Assembly: GCF_016892765.1 (NCBI RefSeq)
Contig: NZ_JAFEMD010000003.1
Location: forward strand, 151,249-215,248
DNA length: 64,000 nt
Source: Microvirga arvi
GTDB taxonomy: Bacteria; Pseudomonadota; Alphaproteobacteria; Rhizobiales; Beijerinckiaceae
Reading direction: 5' to 3'
In this document: positions 51,809 through 59,482 of the stretch, in pieces
How positions within the stretch are numbered: position 1 is the first letter of the stretch
How the letters are laid out: every line of letters starts with the position of its first letter
Notes under the pieces: model-generated
What the model was told of the DNA's origin: nothing
The model's database searches: none
Seen by the model: only the letters and a program-made list of their open reading frames with translations
Made by a program: the position numbers and the translations under genes

Positions 51809-52240
51809 TCAGGCCGGGGTCATTTCGCTCATGGCTTCCTTGGCTGCCGCCACATCCATCCACATCACCTCCCAGATATGGCCGTCGTGATCCTCGAAGC
51901 TGCGGCCGTACATGAAGCCGTAATCCTGCTTCGGACCGGGATCGATGACGCCGCCGGCGGCATCGGCCCGAGCAACCATGTCGTCGACCGCTTCGCGGCT
52001 ATCCGCGGACATGCAGATCAGAACCTCCGTGGTCTCACGGGCATTGGCGATCGGCTTCGGCGTGAACTGACGGAACTTGTCGTGGGTCAGCAGCATCACG
52101 TGGATGGTCTCGGAGAAGACCATGCAGGCGGCGGTGTGGTCCGTGAACTGCTCGTTCTTCATGGCGCCCACAGCCTCGTAGAAGGCGATGGCGCGTGGCA
52201 GATCGCTGACAGGCAGGTTCACGAAGATCAGTTTGGACAT
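51809..52240 (-). CDS. VOC superfamily protein
   Basis: A 143-residue glyoxalase/dioxygenase-fold protein of the bleomycin-resistance-like group, with two beta-alpha-beta-beta-beta units. It opens SKLIFVNLPVSDLPRAIAFYEAVGA and ends with FEDHDGHIWEVMWMD, where the terminal Glu may bind metal. AGGGGGA precedes the ATG. It is divergent from a MarR regulator and shares its operator region, so it is a likely target. Substrate unknown. Confidence 0.88.
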   Translation of the reverse strand: MSKLIFVNLPVSDLPRAIAFYEAVGAMKNEQFTDHTAACMVFSETIHVMLLTHDKFRQFTPKPIANARETTEVLICMSADSREAVDDMVARADAAGGVIDPGPKQDYGFMYGRSFEDHDGHIWEVMWMDVAAAKEAMSEMTPA

Positions 52241-52279
52241 GGAATCCCCCTGGCAAGGATCATTTGTTTCAGTGTCGCC

Positions 52280-52320
52280 TTGACTTTTTAGTTGATATCA
52301 ACATAATATGATCATGTCAA
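52280..52320. promoter_or_regulatory. overlapping divergent MarR/VOC promoters with palindromic operator
   Basis: Plus strand: TTGACT (52280-52285), 16 bp, CATAAT (52302-52307). Minus strand: TTGACA (from 52320), 17 bp, TATCAA. The perfect palindrome GTTGATATCAAC (52291-52302) lies between the -35 and -10 of the plus promoter and overlaps the -10 of the minus one. A MarR dimer bound there would block both. Confidence 0.7.
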
Positions 52321-52757
52321 ACAGACGAAGCATTCCTTTCGAGACAACCCATCTGGTGCGCGACACCTGTCTCTGCCTGCATACCCAACGCGCCGCGCGG
52401 GCCCTCGCCCGCCGCTTCGACGAGGCTCTGCGGCCGGTGGGGCTCACCAACGGACAGTTCTCCCTGCTGATGTCCCTGAACCGTCCGCAACCGGCCACCA
52501 TGGGATCGGTGGCATCGCTCTTGGCCATGGACCGTACGACCCTGACGGCGGCGCTGAAGCCGCTGGAGCGGCGCGGTTTGGTGGACATACGCCCCGATCC
52601 CAAGGACAAGCGCAGCCGTCTGATCACCCTGACAGCGGAGGGCTTGAGCCTCCTGTCCCGCGCAGTCCCGATCTGGGAAGAGACGCACAGAGCCGTGGAA
52701 GCCCTGACAAGCGGGGAGGCCGATCGCCTGCGCACCCATCTGCTCGCGCTCTCCTGA
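52314..52757 (+). CDS. MarR family transcriptional regulator
   Basis: A 147-residue winged-helix repressor. The recognition segment is ATMGSVASLLAMDRTTLTAALKPLERRGLVDIRPDPKDKR-like (read in parts: LLAMDRTTLTAALKPLE, then the wing DPKDKRSRL). Several N-terminal Cys (TCLCLH) could sense oxidants. The start at 52314 was preferred over ATG 52308 because the predicted -10 element ends at 52307, placing the first transcribed base near 52314; no ribosome binding site is seen, so the mRNA may be leaderless. Confidence 0.9.
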   Translation: MSNRRSIPFETTHLVRDTCLCLHTQRAARALARRFDEALRPVGLTNGQFSLLMSLNRPQPATMGSVASLLAMDRTTLTAALKPLERRGLVDIRPDPKDKRSRLITLTAEGLSLLSRAVPIWEETHRAVEALTSGEADRLRTHLLALS

Positions 52758-52773
52758 GCGCTCCCGGCAAGGT

Positions 52774-53514
52774 CTATCGCAGCGTCTCGTCAAAGAAGGT
52801 GAGCAGGCGCTTCCAGTGCCGCTCGGCGCCGCGCTCGTCATAGACCTTGCTGTCGGGAACCGCCCAGCCATGGGCCATGCCGACATAGTTCTCGATCACA
52901 TGATCGACCTCGGCCCGACGCAGAGCCTCCGCCAAACGCGCCGATTGCTCGGGCGGAAAGCTGTCGTCGACGCCGGCGCTGCCCACATAGACGCGGCCCC
53001 GGATTATGGCCACGTTCAGATGCGGACTGTCGGGATCATCGTTTGCGAGACGCCCGCCGTGGAAGCTCGCTGCGGCCGCGATGCGATCCGGGTAGGCGGC
53101 CGCCGCATTGATGGCGCGGCTCCCGCCCATGCAATAGCCGACGGTGCCGATCCGGCCCGTGGCTCCCGCCTGGATGAGCGCCTCGAGAAAGGCTTTTGTG
53201 TCGCGCCGGGTCATATCCTGGCTTGTGGCGCCGATCATGCCGCGCAGCTCGGTGCGGGTTTTTTCCTCCGAAAACGCAGTCTTGGCATCGAAGGGACCGT
53301 AATCGCCGTAACGGTAGAAGAGATCGGGCACGAGAACGACATAGCCCTCATCGGTCAGGCGCTCGGCCATGGCATCGAGGGCGGGGCGAGGACCGAAGGC
53401 GTCCATGTAGAGGATCACGCCCGGCGCTCCGACCGCAGGTTGTCGGCTTGGCTGGAACAGACCTGCCTTGGCGGTTCCATCCTGGGTCCTGATCGCAATG
53501 TCCTGCTTGGCCAT
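52774..53514 (-). CDS. dienelactone hydrolase family protein
   Basis: Alpha/beta hydrolase of 246 residues. The nucleophile is Cys in GTVGYCMGGSRA, as in true dienelactone hydrolases, with an Asp in AGVDDSFPPEQ-type loop and His in GMAHGWAVPD completing the triad. A GAGGAGG site precedes the ATG by 5 nt. It converges with the MarR gene. No chlorocatechol pathway genes are nearby, so the ester substrate is open. Confidence 0.91.
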   Translation of the reverse strand: MAKQDIAIRTQDGTAKAGLFQPSRQPAVGAPGVILYMDAFGPRPALDAMAERLTDEGYVVLVPDLFYRYGDYGPFDAKTAFSEEKTRTELRGMIGATSQDMTRRDTKAFLEALIQAGATGRIGTVGYCMGGSRAINAAAAYPDRIAAAASFHGGRLANDDPDSPHLNVAIIRGRVYVGSAGVDDSFPPEQSARLAEALRRAEVDHVIENYVGMAHGWAVPDSKVYDERGAERHWKRLLTFFDETLR

Positions 53515-53787
53515 GCTCGCCTCCTCATCACGATTGTCACGGAAACCGCTGCACTGCTGCACATGGCCACTTATGCAGGAAGCGACGAGCGTGTCGACAT
53601 GACCTTCGACTTCTCGCCGTCCTCGACCCGCGACCGTTGGGCTGGGCGGCAACGTGCCCTAGAGAAGGTCCTCACGCTCCTCGACTCACCGCCTGCCGAT
53701 GGGCGCCGACTTCGCTATCTTGCCCTGGATCCACAGAGGAGGCCGTATGGGCCGGGCGTGGCGCCGCTGCGGCGAGCGCCTGACCCT

Positions 53788-53967
53788 TCAAGGTCCGCCG
53801 GCGAGCGACCCCATCACGGCCATGATAAGCTCATCAAGATTGACCCGGCCTTCGATGGTGATCATCTCGGCCTCGGCCGCGTTGACGCGAAGGCCCTGCT
53901 GGCCCGCCTCCGACTGACGCTTCAGTTCGGCGATAATGGCCTCGCGCACTTGATCCTCGATGTTCAT
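53788..53967 (-). CDS. small hypothetical protein (59 aa)
   Basis: A 59-residue protein (MNIEDQVREAIIAELKRQSE..., EMITIEGRVNLDELIMAVMGSL) that looks like a compact alpha-beta-alpha unit. GGAG precedes the tandem ATG codons at 53970 and 53967. About 35 nt upstream of the start is a perfect EcfG-type promoter. No family is recognised. It lies downstream of the HNH gene on the same strand. Confidence 0.65.
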   Translation of the reverse strand: MNIEDQVREAIIAELKRQSEAGQQGLRVNAAEAEMITIEGRVNLDELIMAVMGSLAGGP

Positions 53968-54003
53968 CATCGTCTCCGTTCGCCACACGACGTCTCGCTG
54001 TCG

Positions 54004-54029
54004 AACGTCGCTGCCGGCAACCCTGTTCC
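54004..54029 (-). promoter_or_regulatory. EcfG-type general stress promoter (exact consensus)
   Basis: On the minus strand GGAAC (54025-54029), a 17-bp spacer and CGTT (54004-54007) match the alphaproteobacterial EcfG consensus exactly. Transcription would start near 53997, about 30 nt before the 59-aa gene. Confidence 0.6.
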
Positions 54030-54050
54030 ACGCCTGCGGACTGCGAACGC

Positions 54051-54323
54051 TCAGGCTGTCCCCCGGCTCGCCTTGAGCGCCCGGAACGTCTCGGCTTCCA
54101 TGGTGCCGCGCTCGTTGTTGCAGGCCGAGCAGGCCAGGACGAGGTTGTCGCGGGTGAGAGGACCGCCGGCGGATTTCGGCAGGACATGGTCGAGGGTCGC
54201 GAGATCCGGGCCCCGTTTCACTCCTCGCCCGGGCTGGCGCGCAGGAATGCCGCAATAGACGCAGCACCCGCCATCGCGGGCATAAATATCCTGGAAGAGC
54301 TTGATGCGCAGGGCTGACTTCAT
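54051..54323 (-). CDS. HNH endonuclease family protein
   Basis: A 90-residue HNH nuclease. CVYCG and a later CSACN hold the structural metal; the catalytic ββα part reads LDHVLPKSAGGPLTRDNLVLAC with the conserved His, Asn and the terminal NNERG. The gene has no strong ribosome binding site. It is divergent from the BON-domain gene. Free-standing HNH proteins of this size are common and of unclear role. Confidence 0.88.
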   Translation of the reverse strand: MKSALRIKLFQDIYARDGGCCVYCGIPARQPGRGVKRGPDLATLDHVLPKSAGGPLTRDNLVLACSACNNERGTMEAETFRALKASRGTA

Positions 54324-54361
54324 GGGGTTGGAGTGCTCTTCATGCCGTGTCGTTTTCGCGT

Positions 54362-54386
54362 GGAACCACAGGGGAGCCGGGTGGTT
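54362..54386 (+). promoter_or_regulatory. EcfG-like promoter of the BON-domain gene
   Basis: GGAAC (54362-54366), 16-bp spacer, GGTT (54383-54386): one mismatch to the EcfG -10 element. It ends 26 nt before the BON start codon. The same bases form a short inverted repeat (AACCAC...GTGGTT), so a hairpin is an alternative reading. Confidence 0.45.
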
Positions 54387-54412
54387 GCTCCTGCAATTAC
54401 AGGAGCAGAGCG

Positions 54413-54988
54413 ATGGTAGATACCCGCCGCAGGAACCGGAACCCCTTCGACGATGAAAACGGCTACGGTGACGTGCCGCAGGGCGCTGTCGGCTTCCGCG
54501 GCGGGGATCGGGAAAACCCGGGCACCCGTGGCAGCGATGCCAACGAATTTTCCGGCGGCGTGATCGACGACGGACGCGGCGGCCCGCGGGATGACGAAGG
54601 TTTCGACCCGGGCTACAGCCGGCATCGCTCCGGCTACGGCGCCTTCGGCGACCGTGATCCGAACGATGCCGATCTCCGCTCCGACCGAGACGAAGGACGC
54701 CCCTCCACAGGCCCGCATCGGGGCCGCGGTCCCAAGGGGTACAAGCGGTCCGACGAGCGCATTCATGAGGACGTGTGCGAGCGCCTGACCGAGGATCCCT
54801 TCATCGATGCCTCGAACATCGAGGTTATGGTGAAGGATGGCGAGGTCGTGCTCAACGGCACCGTCACGAGCCGTGGCCTCAAGCGCCGCGCCGAAGATCT
54901 GGCGGAGCTGGCTTCAGGCGTGTCGCATATTCAGAACAATCTGCGTGTGCAAGGCGCCTCCGACATGCCGGGCACCTCCGCCTCCTGA
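54413..54988 (+). CDS. BON domain-containing protein
   Basis: A 191-residue protein with no signal peptide. Residues 1-105 are polar, Gly/Asp/Arg-rich and probably disordered (RRRNRNPFDDENGYGD). One BON domain follows (about 108-180): ERIHEDVCERLTEDPFIDAS, then VKDGEVVLNGTVTSRGLKRRAEDLAE and a final HIQNNLRV. BON domains occur in stress-induced envelope proteins such as OsmY. AGGAG precedes the ATG by 7 nt. Confidence 0.88.
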   Translation: MVDTRRRNRNPFDDENGYGDVPQGAVGFRGGDRENPGTRGSDANEFSGGVIDDGRGGPRDDEGFDPGYSRHRSGYGAFGDRDPNDADLRSDRDEGRPSTGPHRGRGPKGYKRSDERIHEDVCERLTEDPFIDASNIEVMVKDGEVVLNGTVTSRGLKRRAEDLAELASGVSHIQNNLRVQGASDMPGTSAS

Positions 54989-55012
54989 CGGCGGAGATGT
55001 TCAACCTGCCGA

Positions 55013-55677
55013 TCAGGATGCCAGAGGCGAGCGTTCGTACCGATGCAGCAGGTCCTCGACATCGCGATAAACCGCAATGCAGCCGGCATCTCTCAGCACC
55101 TGCTCTGCAAAGCCTCCGGACAGGACACCGATGGATTTCATCCGCGCCTCGCGCGGGCCTCCGCATCATAAGGCGTATCGCCGATCACCACGGCCTCATC
55201 GGGTGTCAGCGCCGCAAGCTTCGCGAGGGCTGCCTGGAGGATATCGGGAAAGGGCTTTGAGCGCTCCGCATCGTCCGAGGAGGTGGCCGAGTCGATGAGG
55301 TCGGCGATGCCTGCGATCTCCTTGTAGCGTTCGACCTCGTCGGCATTGCTGGAAGAGGCCGGCACCGCCCGCTGCCCCGAGGTGCGGATGCGCTCGAAGA
55401 GCTCACGCACCCCCGGAAAGGTGCGCGCCCGGTGCAGGTAGTCGCGCTTGAAGAGGCTTGAGCGAAAGTCCTTGATCTCGTCTCCTGTCTTTTCGATCAC
55501 CTCGGGCGGCAGGAGCCCGTGCAGGATCTGGTCGCCGCCCTTGCCGATCTGCAAGCGCAGGTCCTGGAAGGCGATCTCATGGCCGAAATGTTTGAGCGCC
55601 TCGACCCAGGCCTCGGCGTGAAGATCGACAGTGTCGATGAGAGTGCCGTCGATGTCGAAAACGACTGCTTTGATCAT
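55013..55677 (-). pseudogene. HAD-family phosphatase gene with a frameshift
   Basis: The main frame (55677 down to 55138) encodes AVVFDIDGTLIDTVDLHAEAW, VPASSSNADEVERYK and VVIGDTPYDAEARARRG and then stops. The next frame continues without loss: MKSIGVLSGGFAEQVLRDAG ending ...HRYERSPLAS at 55013. Together they match a complete HAD phosphatase of the phosphoglycolate phosphatase type, about 222 residues; one base is missing near 55141. It is either a recent pseudogene or a sequence error. Converges with the BON gene. Confidence 0.82.
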
Positions 55678-55735
55678 GAGAGAGCTCTGAATGCAGGAAG
55701 CGAATGTCGTCTGCCGGCGGCAGGCCTGCGGCCTC

Positions 55736-55942
55736 TCACGGCACCTCGGGCTGCGGCGTTGGATGGAGCACCGGCTTGTCCGGTTCCGGCGGATGCTCCG
55801 GCAATGATGATGGAACGCTGGCCGGAGCCGATGGTCCAGGCGTCTCGGGCGGAATCGGCATGGTGGGCACGGGCTCTGTCGGAGGCGGCTTGGGGTAGAA
55901 TTCGTCAGGTTGCGGACGGCTGCTGGCACGCTGTGGGGACAA
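55736..55942 (-). CDS. small proline-rich hypothetical protein
   Basis: A 68-residue protein in which about one residue in three is proline (FYPKPPPTEPVPTMPIPPE, PEHPPEPDKPVLHPTPQPEVP). It starts with TTG, but GGGAGGG lies 4 nt upstream, which supports translation. There is no signal peptide or membrane segment. Function unknown. It lies between the HAD pseudogene and the divergent mipA-like gene. Confidence 0.5.
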   Translation of the reverse strand: MSPQRASSRPQPDEFYPKPPPTEPVPTMPIPPETPGPSAPASVPSSLPEHPPEPDKPVLHPTPQPEVP

Positions 55943-56129
55943 GAATCCCTCCCTTTTTCCCTACAGGGTCAATCGTTCATCTTCGGGAAAGTTCTCCTGG
56001 AGCCATCTGGAGCCATCGTCAAAGCCTTTGTTTGCGGTCAGATTCGCGAAACCATAAGCCTATCCCTCTGCTTGACCTTACGGCGGTTTGAGGCCACGAC
56101 GGAGGGTGAAGCAACGAGCCGGAAGAATC

Positions 56130-56948
56130 ATGCGCACAGCCCGATCCCTTGCCCTCCTCGCCTTTCTCGCAACCGGCTCGACCCTGGCTCAGGCAGCAGA
56201 CCCCCTTTTCGCGCCGGAACCCATCCAGAGCTCCTCGGGCTGGATCGTCACCGTGAAGGGCAATCTGAGGGTGGGACCCTCCTACCCCGGTTCGGACGAG
56301 TTCAGCTTCATCGGCTATCCCTCCCTCAGCTTCCGCCGTGCGGGAACGGTCGAGCGCTTCAGCGCTCCCGACGACGGCCTGAGCTTCTCGTTTCTGGACG
56401 AGTCCGTCCTCCGCGTCGGCGTGGTCGGCCGGTTCGTGGGCGGGCGCTACCTGCAGGACAATCGGGAGCTGGTCGGTCTCGAGAAGGTCGACTGGGCGGT
56501 GGAGCCCGGCGTGTTCGTGGAATACTGGCCCCTCGATTTCCTGCGCGCCCGCGCCGAGATCAGGCGCGGGTTTGGCGGGCATGAGGGCTTTGTTGCCGAT
56601 TTCGGCCTCGATGCCGTCCAGCGTTTTGGAGCCTTCACCGTCTCGATCGGCCCGAGGCTCGCCCTCGGGGACAGCGAATTCACCCGCACCTATTTCGGCG
56701 TGACCCCGCTCGAAGCCGCGCTCAACGGTCAGGTGACGCCCTATCGCCCTTCCGGCGGCATCACCTCGGTGGGTGCGACGGGCGCCATCAGCTACGACTG
56801 GTCGCAGCAATGGTCGACCACCGCCTTCGTCACCTACAAGCGTCTTGTGAGCGATGCCGCCGACAGCCCTATTGTCGAAAACTTCGGTTCCGAGAACCAA
56901 GTCGGCTTCGGGCTGACGGTGTCCTACTCCTTCGGCTACACGCCGTAA
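56130..56948 (+). CDS. MipA/OmpV family outer membrane protein
   Basis: A 272-residue outer membrane beta-barrel. The signal peptide (MRTARSLALLAFLATGSTLA) should be cut after AQA. The body alternates short hydrophobic strands and turns (GWIVTVKGNLRVGPSYPGSDEF-like opening, read in parts as GNLRVGPSYPGS) and ends in aromatic VSYSFGY with terminal residues suited to BAM. MipA scaffolds murein enzymes in E. coli; the role here is not certain. GGAAG precedes the ATG. Confidence 0.87.
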   Translation: MRTARSLALLAFLATGSTLAQAADPLFAPEPIQSSSGWIVTVKGNLRVGPSYPGSDEFSFIGYPSLSFRRAGTVERFSAPDDGLSFSFLDESVLRVGVVGRFVGGRYLQDNRELVGLEKVDWAVEPGVFVEYWPLDFLRARAEIRRGFGGHEGFVADFGLDAVQRFGAFTVSIGPRLALGDSEFTRTYFGVTPLEAALNGQVTPYRPSGGITSVGATGAISYDWSQQWSTTAFVTYKRLVSDAADSPIVENFGSENQVGFGLTVSYSFGYTP

Positions 56949-56975
56949 CCGCAAAAAACTCCGGATCCGGAATGA

Positions 56976-57006
56976 AGAGAGCCGCCTCATCAGGGCGGCT
57001 CTTTTG
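56976..57006. terminator. bidirectional terminator between the mipA-like and GGDEF-EAL genes
   Basis: AGAGCCGCC (56978-56986) pairs with GGCGGCTCT (56994-57002); TTTT follows on the plus strand and a T-containing tail on the minus strand. It serves the convergent genes on both sides. Confidence 0.85.
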
Positions 57007-57028
57007 TTGTACTGACTTCTTGGAAAGT

Positions 57029-58960
57029 TCAGGCGGCGACGATGCCGGGTTTCGACGTCGTGAACGTCAGCTCTCCGGCTGGTTTGGGGCGCCCGAAGTA
57101 ATAGCCCTGAGCCTCGGTGCATCCCGCAGCGCGGATCTGGGACAGCTGGTCTTCCGTTTCCACGCCCTCGGCTACGGTCGGCATGCCTAAGCCAGCGCCG
57201 AGGCTTGCGATCGATTGCACGATCACCAAGCAATCCGCGCGGGAGGACAGCTCCCGGACGAAGGATTGGTCGATCTTGATCTTGTCGAACGGGAAGCTGC
57301 GCAGATAGCTCAGAGATGAATAACCTGTCCCGAAGTCATCCATGGCAATGCGCACGCCGTGCTTCCGCAACTCGTGCAGAGTGGTAACGGTGGCTTCATT
57401 ATCCTGGAGCAGAACCGTTTCCGTAATCTCCAGCTCCAGCCGCCGAGGATCGAGGCCGGAATGGGCAAGGGCCCGCTTCACGCTCCGAACGAGGCCTTTG
57501 TTGCGGAACTGCACGGGCGAGAGGTTCACCGCAACCTTGATGGTCCCCGGCCAGGCGGACGCGTCCACGCAGGCCTGTTCGATGATCCATTCGCCAATCC
57601 CTGAAATCAGTCCGATGTCCTCGGCGATTGGGATGAACTCTGACGGGGATATCATGCCTCGCTCGGGGTGACGCCAGCGAAGGAGCGCCTCGAAGCCGCT
57701 GATCTCATTGGTCGCAATGTTGACCTGCGGTTGATAGAACAGCTCGAACTCCCTGTTCGCCAGCGCCTTGCGCATGTCGCTCTCGAGAGCGCGCCGGGCC
57801 TGGAATTGTGCATCCATCTCCGGCTCGAAGAACCGGAACGTACCGCGCCCGTCAGCCTTGGCGCGGTAGAGCGCCATGTCGGCCTGCTTCAGGAGCTGGT
57901 CGGGTGCAACATCCCCGTCTGACACCAAGGCGATGCCGATGCTTGTGCCGATGACGATCTCCTGCCCCTCGATGATGTAAGGCTCGCTCACGGCCTTGAT
58001 GATATCCGATGCGAGCTGGGCGCATTCATAGGATCTGCTGACACCTGATCGCAGAATGGCGAACTCGTCGCCGCCGAGACGGGTGACGACATCGACTTCC
58101 TGAACGCATTCTTTCAGGCGATCCGCCACGACCTTCAGGAGTTCATCACCCATCTGGTGACCATAGGAGTCGTTCACATCCTTGAAGCGATCGAGGTCCA
58201 GATACAAAACGGCGGTCGCGTGCCCCCAGTGCTTGAGATGCGCGAGTGCCTGCTCCAGCTGCTGGCGAAACAGCACACGATTGCCCAGGCCCGTTACCAC
58301 ATCGTGATGGGCAAGGAGGTGAACCTCCTTGTGGGCGCGTCCAAGCAGCCGGATGTGCCGGTAAAGGATTCCGATGAGAACAATCCCGATGGCGATCAGG
58401 CTCGCTGCAAGGCCGGAGAAGAGCCAGTGCAGGCGGACGAGCTCCTGCTGATCCTCTCTGACCAGCTCTGTCGCGTAGTTTTCCGCCACTGATGCAAGTG
58501 TCGCAAGCTTGCTCTCCAGGGGCTTCAGGATGCCAAGCACCTGATCGATGGTACCGGGACGCTCCAGATTTTCGATGAGAGGCTCGACTTTAGCGAGCGC
58601 CTCCTGGAGGTCGACCAAGGCATTCTGCAGATCCGGATCCCGCTGAACCACGGCCTGAACTTTGCCCTCCTTCAGCACCGTCACTCGACTAAGCAGGATC
58701 TCATACCGTAGTTTGACTTCATCCTCGCCCACCCTTTTGACCGGAAGACCAAACTCTGCCACCCGGTGCTGGAGCCGGGTGAACTCGGCAACAGCCTGAG
58801 CCGCTTCCCAAGCCGTATTGTGGCGGGAGACCTGCTGCAGGGCCTCCTGGCGAACGATGATCAGGACCGTAATGTAGGCGGCGGCCAGGATGAAGCCGCT
58901 GATGACGATGGCAATTCCCACCTTGAGGCTGTGTAGCGGCTTGAAAATGCCCAATCGCAT
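57029..58960 (-). CDS. GGDEF-EAL bifunctional cyclic-di-GMP enzyme
   Basis: Membrane protein of 643 residues: helix near 13-36, a coiled-coil-rich periplasmic region to about 175, a second helix near 183-203, then GGDEF and EAL domains. The cyclase signature RLGGDEF is intact; the inhibitory RxxD site before it reads QEVD, so product inhibition is probably lost. The EAL half has FEALLRWRHP, LSPVQF, DDFGTGYSS and AEGVET, all catalytic residues. It can probably both make and break c-di-GMP. GGAG precedes the ATG. Confidence 0.93.
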   Translation of the reverse strand: MRLGIFKPLHSLKVGIAIVISGFILAAAYITVLIIVRQEALQQVSRHNTAWEAAQAVAEFTRLQHRVAEFGLPVKRVGEDEVKLRYEILLSRVTVLKEGKVQAVVQRDPDLQNALVDLQEALAKVEPLIENLERPGTIDQVLGILKPLESKLATLASVAENYATELVREDQQELVRLHWLFSGLAASLIAIGIVLIGILYRHIRLLGRAHKEVHLLAHHDVVTGLGNRVLFRQQLEQALAHLKHWGHATAVLYLDLDRFKDVNDSYGHQMGDELLKVVADRLKECVQEVDVVTRLGGDEFAILRSGVSRSYECAQLASDIIKAVSEPYIIEGQEIVIGTSIGIALVSDGDVAPDQLLKQADMALYRAKADGRGTFRFFEPEMDAQFQARRALESDMRKALANREFELFYQPQVNIATNEISGFEALLRWRHPERGMISPSEFIPIAEDIGLISGIGEWIIEQACVDASAWPGTIKVAVNLSPVQFRNKGLVRSVKRALAHSGLDPRRLELEITETVLLQDNEATVTTLHELRKHGVRIAMDDFGTGYSSLSYLRSFPFDKIKIDQSFVRELSSRADCLVIVQSIASLGAGLGMPTVAEGVETEDQLSQIRAAGCTEAQGYYFGRPKPAGELTFTTSKPGIVAA

Positions 58961-59482
58961 TGGCCACGCTCCGGACTGCGGCTGCCTTACATCATGGCAG
59001 GGTTATAAACTAGGCTGCCAACAAAAATCTGTGGTGCAAGCGACATGCCAGGCAAGTGTCCATCCCATAGCACTGCTGGCCTTGAGCTGGATGTGGACAT
59101 AGCCACGGTGATTACATTACAAGGCATTTTTTAACAATCTATGCGTTCATTCAATCCGCTGGACAGATTTCATGACGGTTTAGTTCTGTCAAAGCTTTCG
59201 TGCTTCCAAAGCGGCGCATTGAACCTGCCCGTAAACCCGGCGGCTCGTGGGATCTCCGCTTCAGGAACTCTCAGGCTCGCCGAAGCGGCTTTCCGTACGC
59301 CGATCGGGAAAGCAGGGTGGATCCCTCTATGGGCTGTGCTCTCGGACCGGACATTTGAGTCGTATCGCAAGAGCAATGAAGCTTTCCTGAAGACTTCCTC
59401 CGTCCTTTTCTATCGAGTATGGCTGAGACAGATTGCTGACTTCCAGAGCATACCTTGAGACGAGAGCCGGAGACGAACGCCA
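58961..59482. other. intergenic region upstream of the FkbM gene
   Basis: 522 bases with no supported gene. Short open frames occur on both strands but lack ribosome binding sites and family features. The stretch around 59100-59170 is AT-rich and may hold the promoter of the FkbM gene; the minus strand should hold that of the GGDEF-EAL gene. Confidence 0.5.

Noticed and set aside
52816..54258. A 480-codon plus-strand frame opposite the dienelactone hydrolase
   Set aside because: It spans three separate minus-strand genes or gaps and lacks a start signal. Only the stretch near 53560-53750 deserves mention.
59141..59458. A 105-codon plus-strand frame before the FkbM gene
   Set aside because: No ribosome binding site, no motif and no hydrophobic pattern; probably chance in non-coding DNA.
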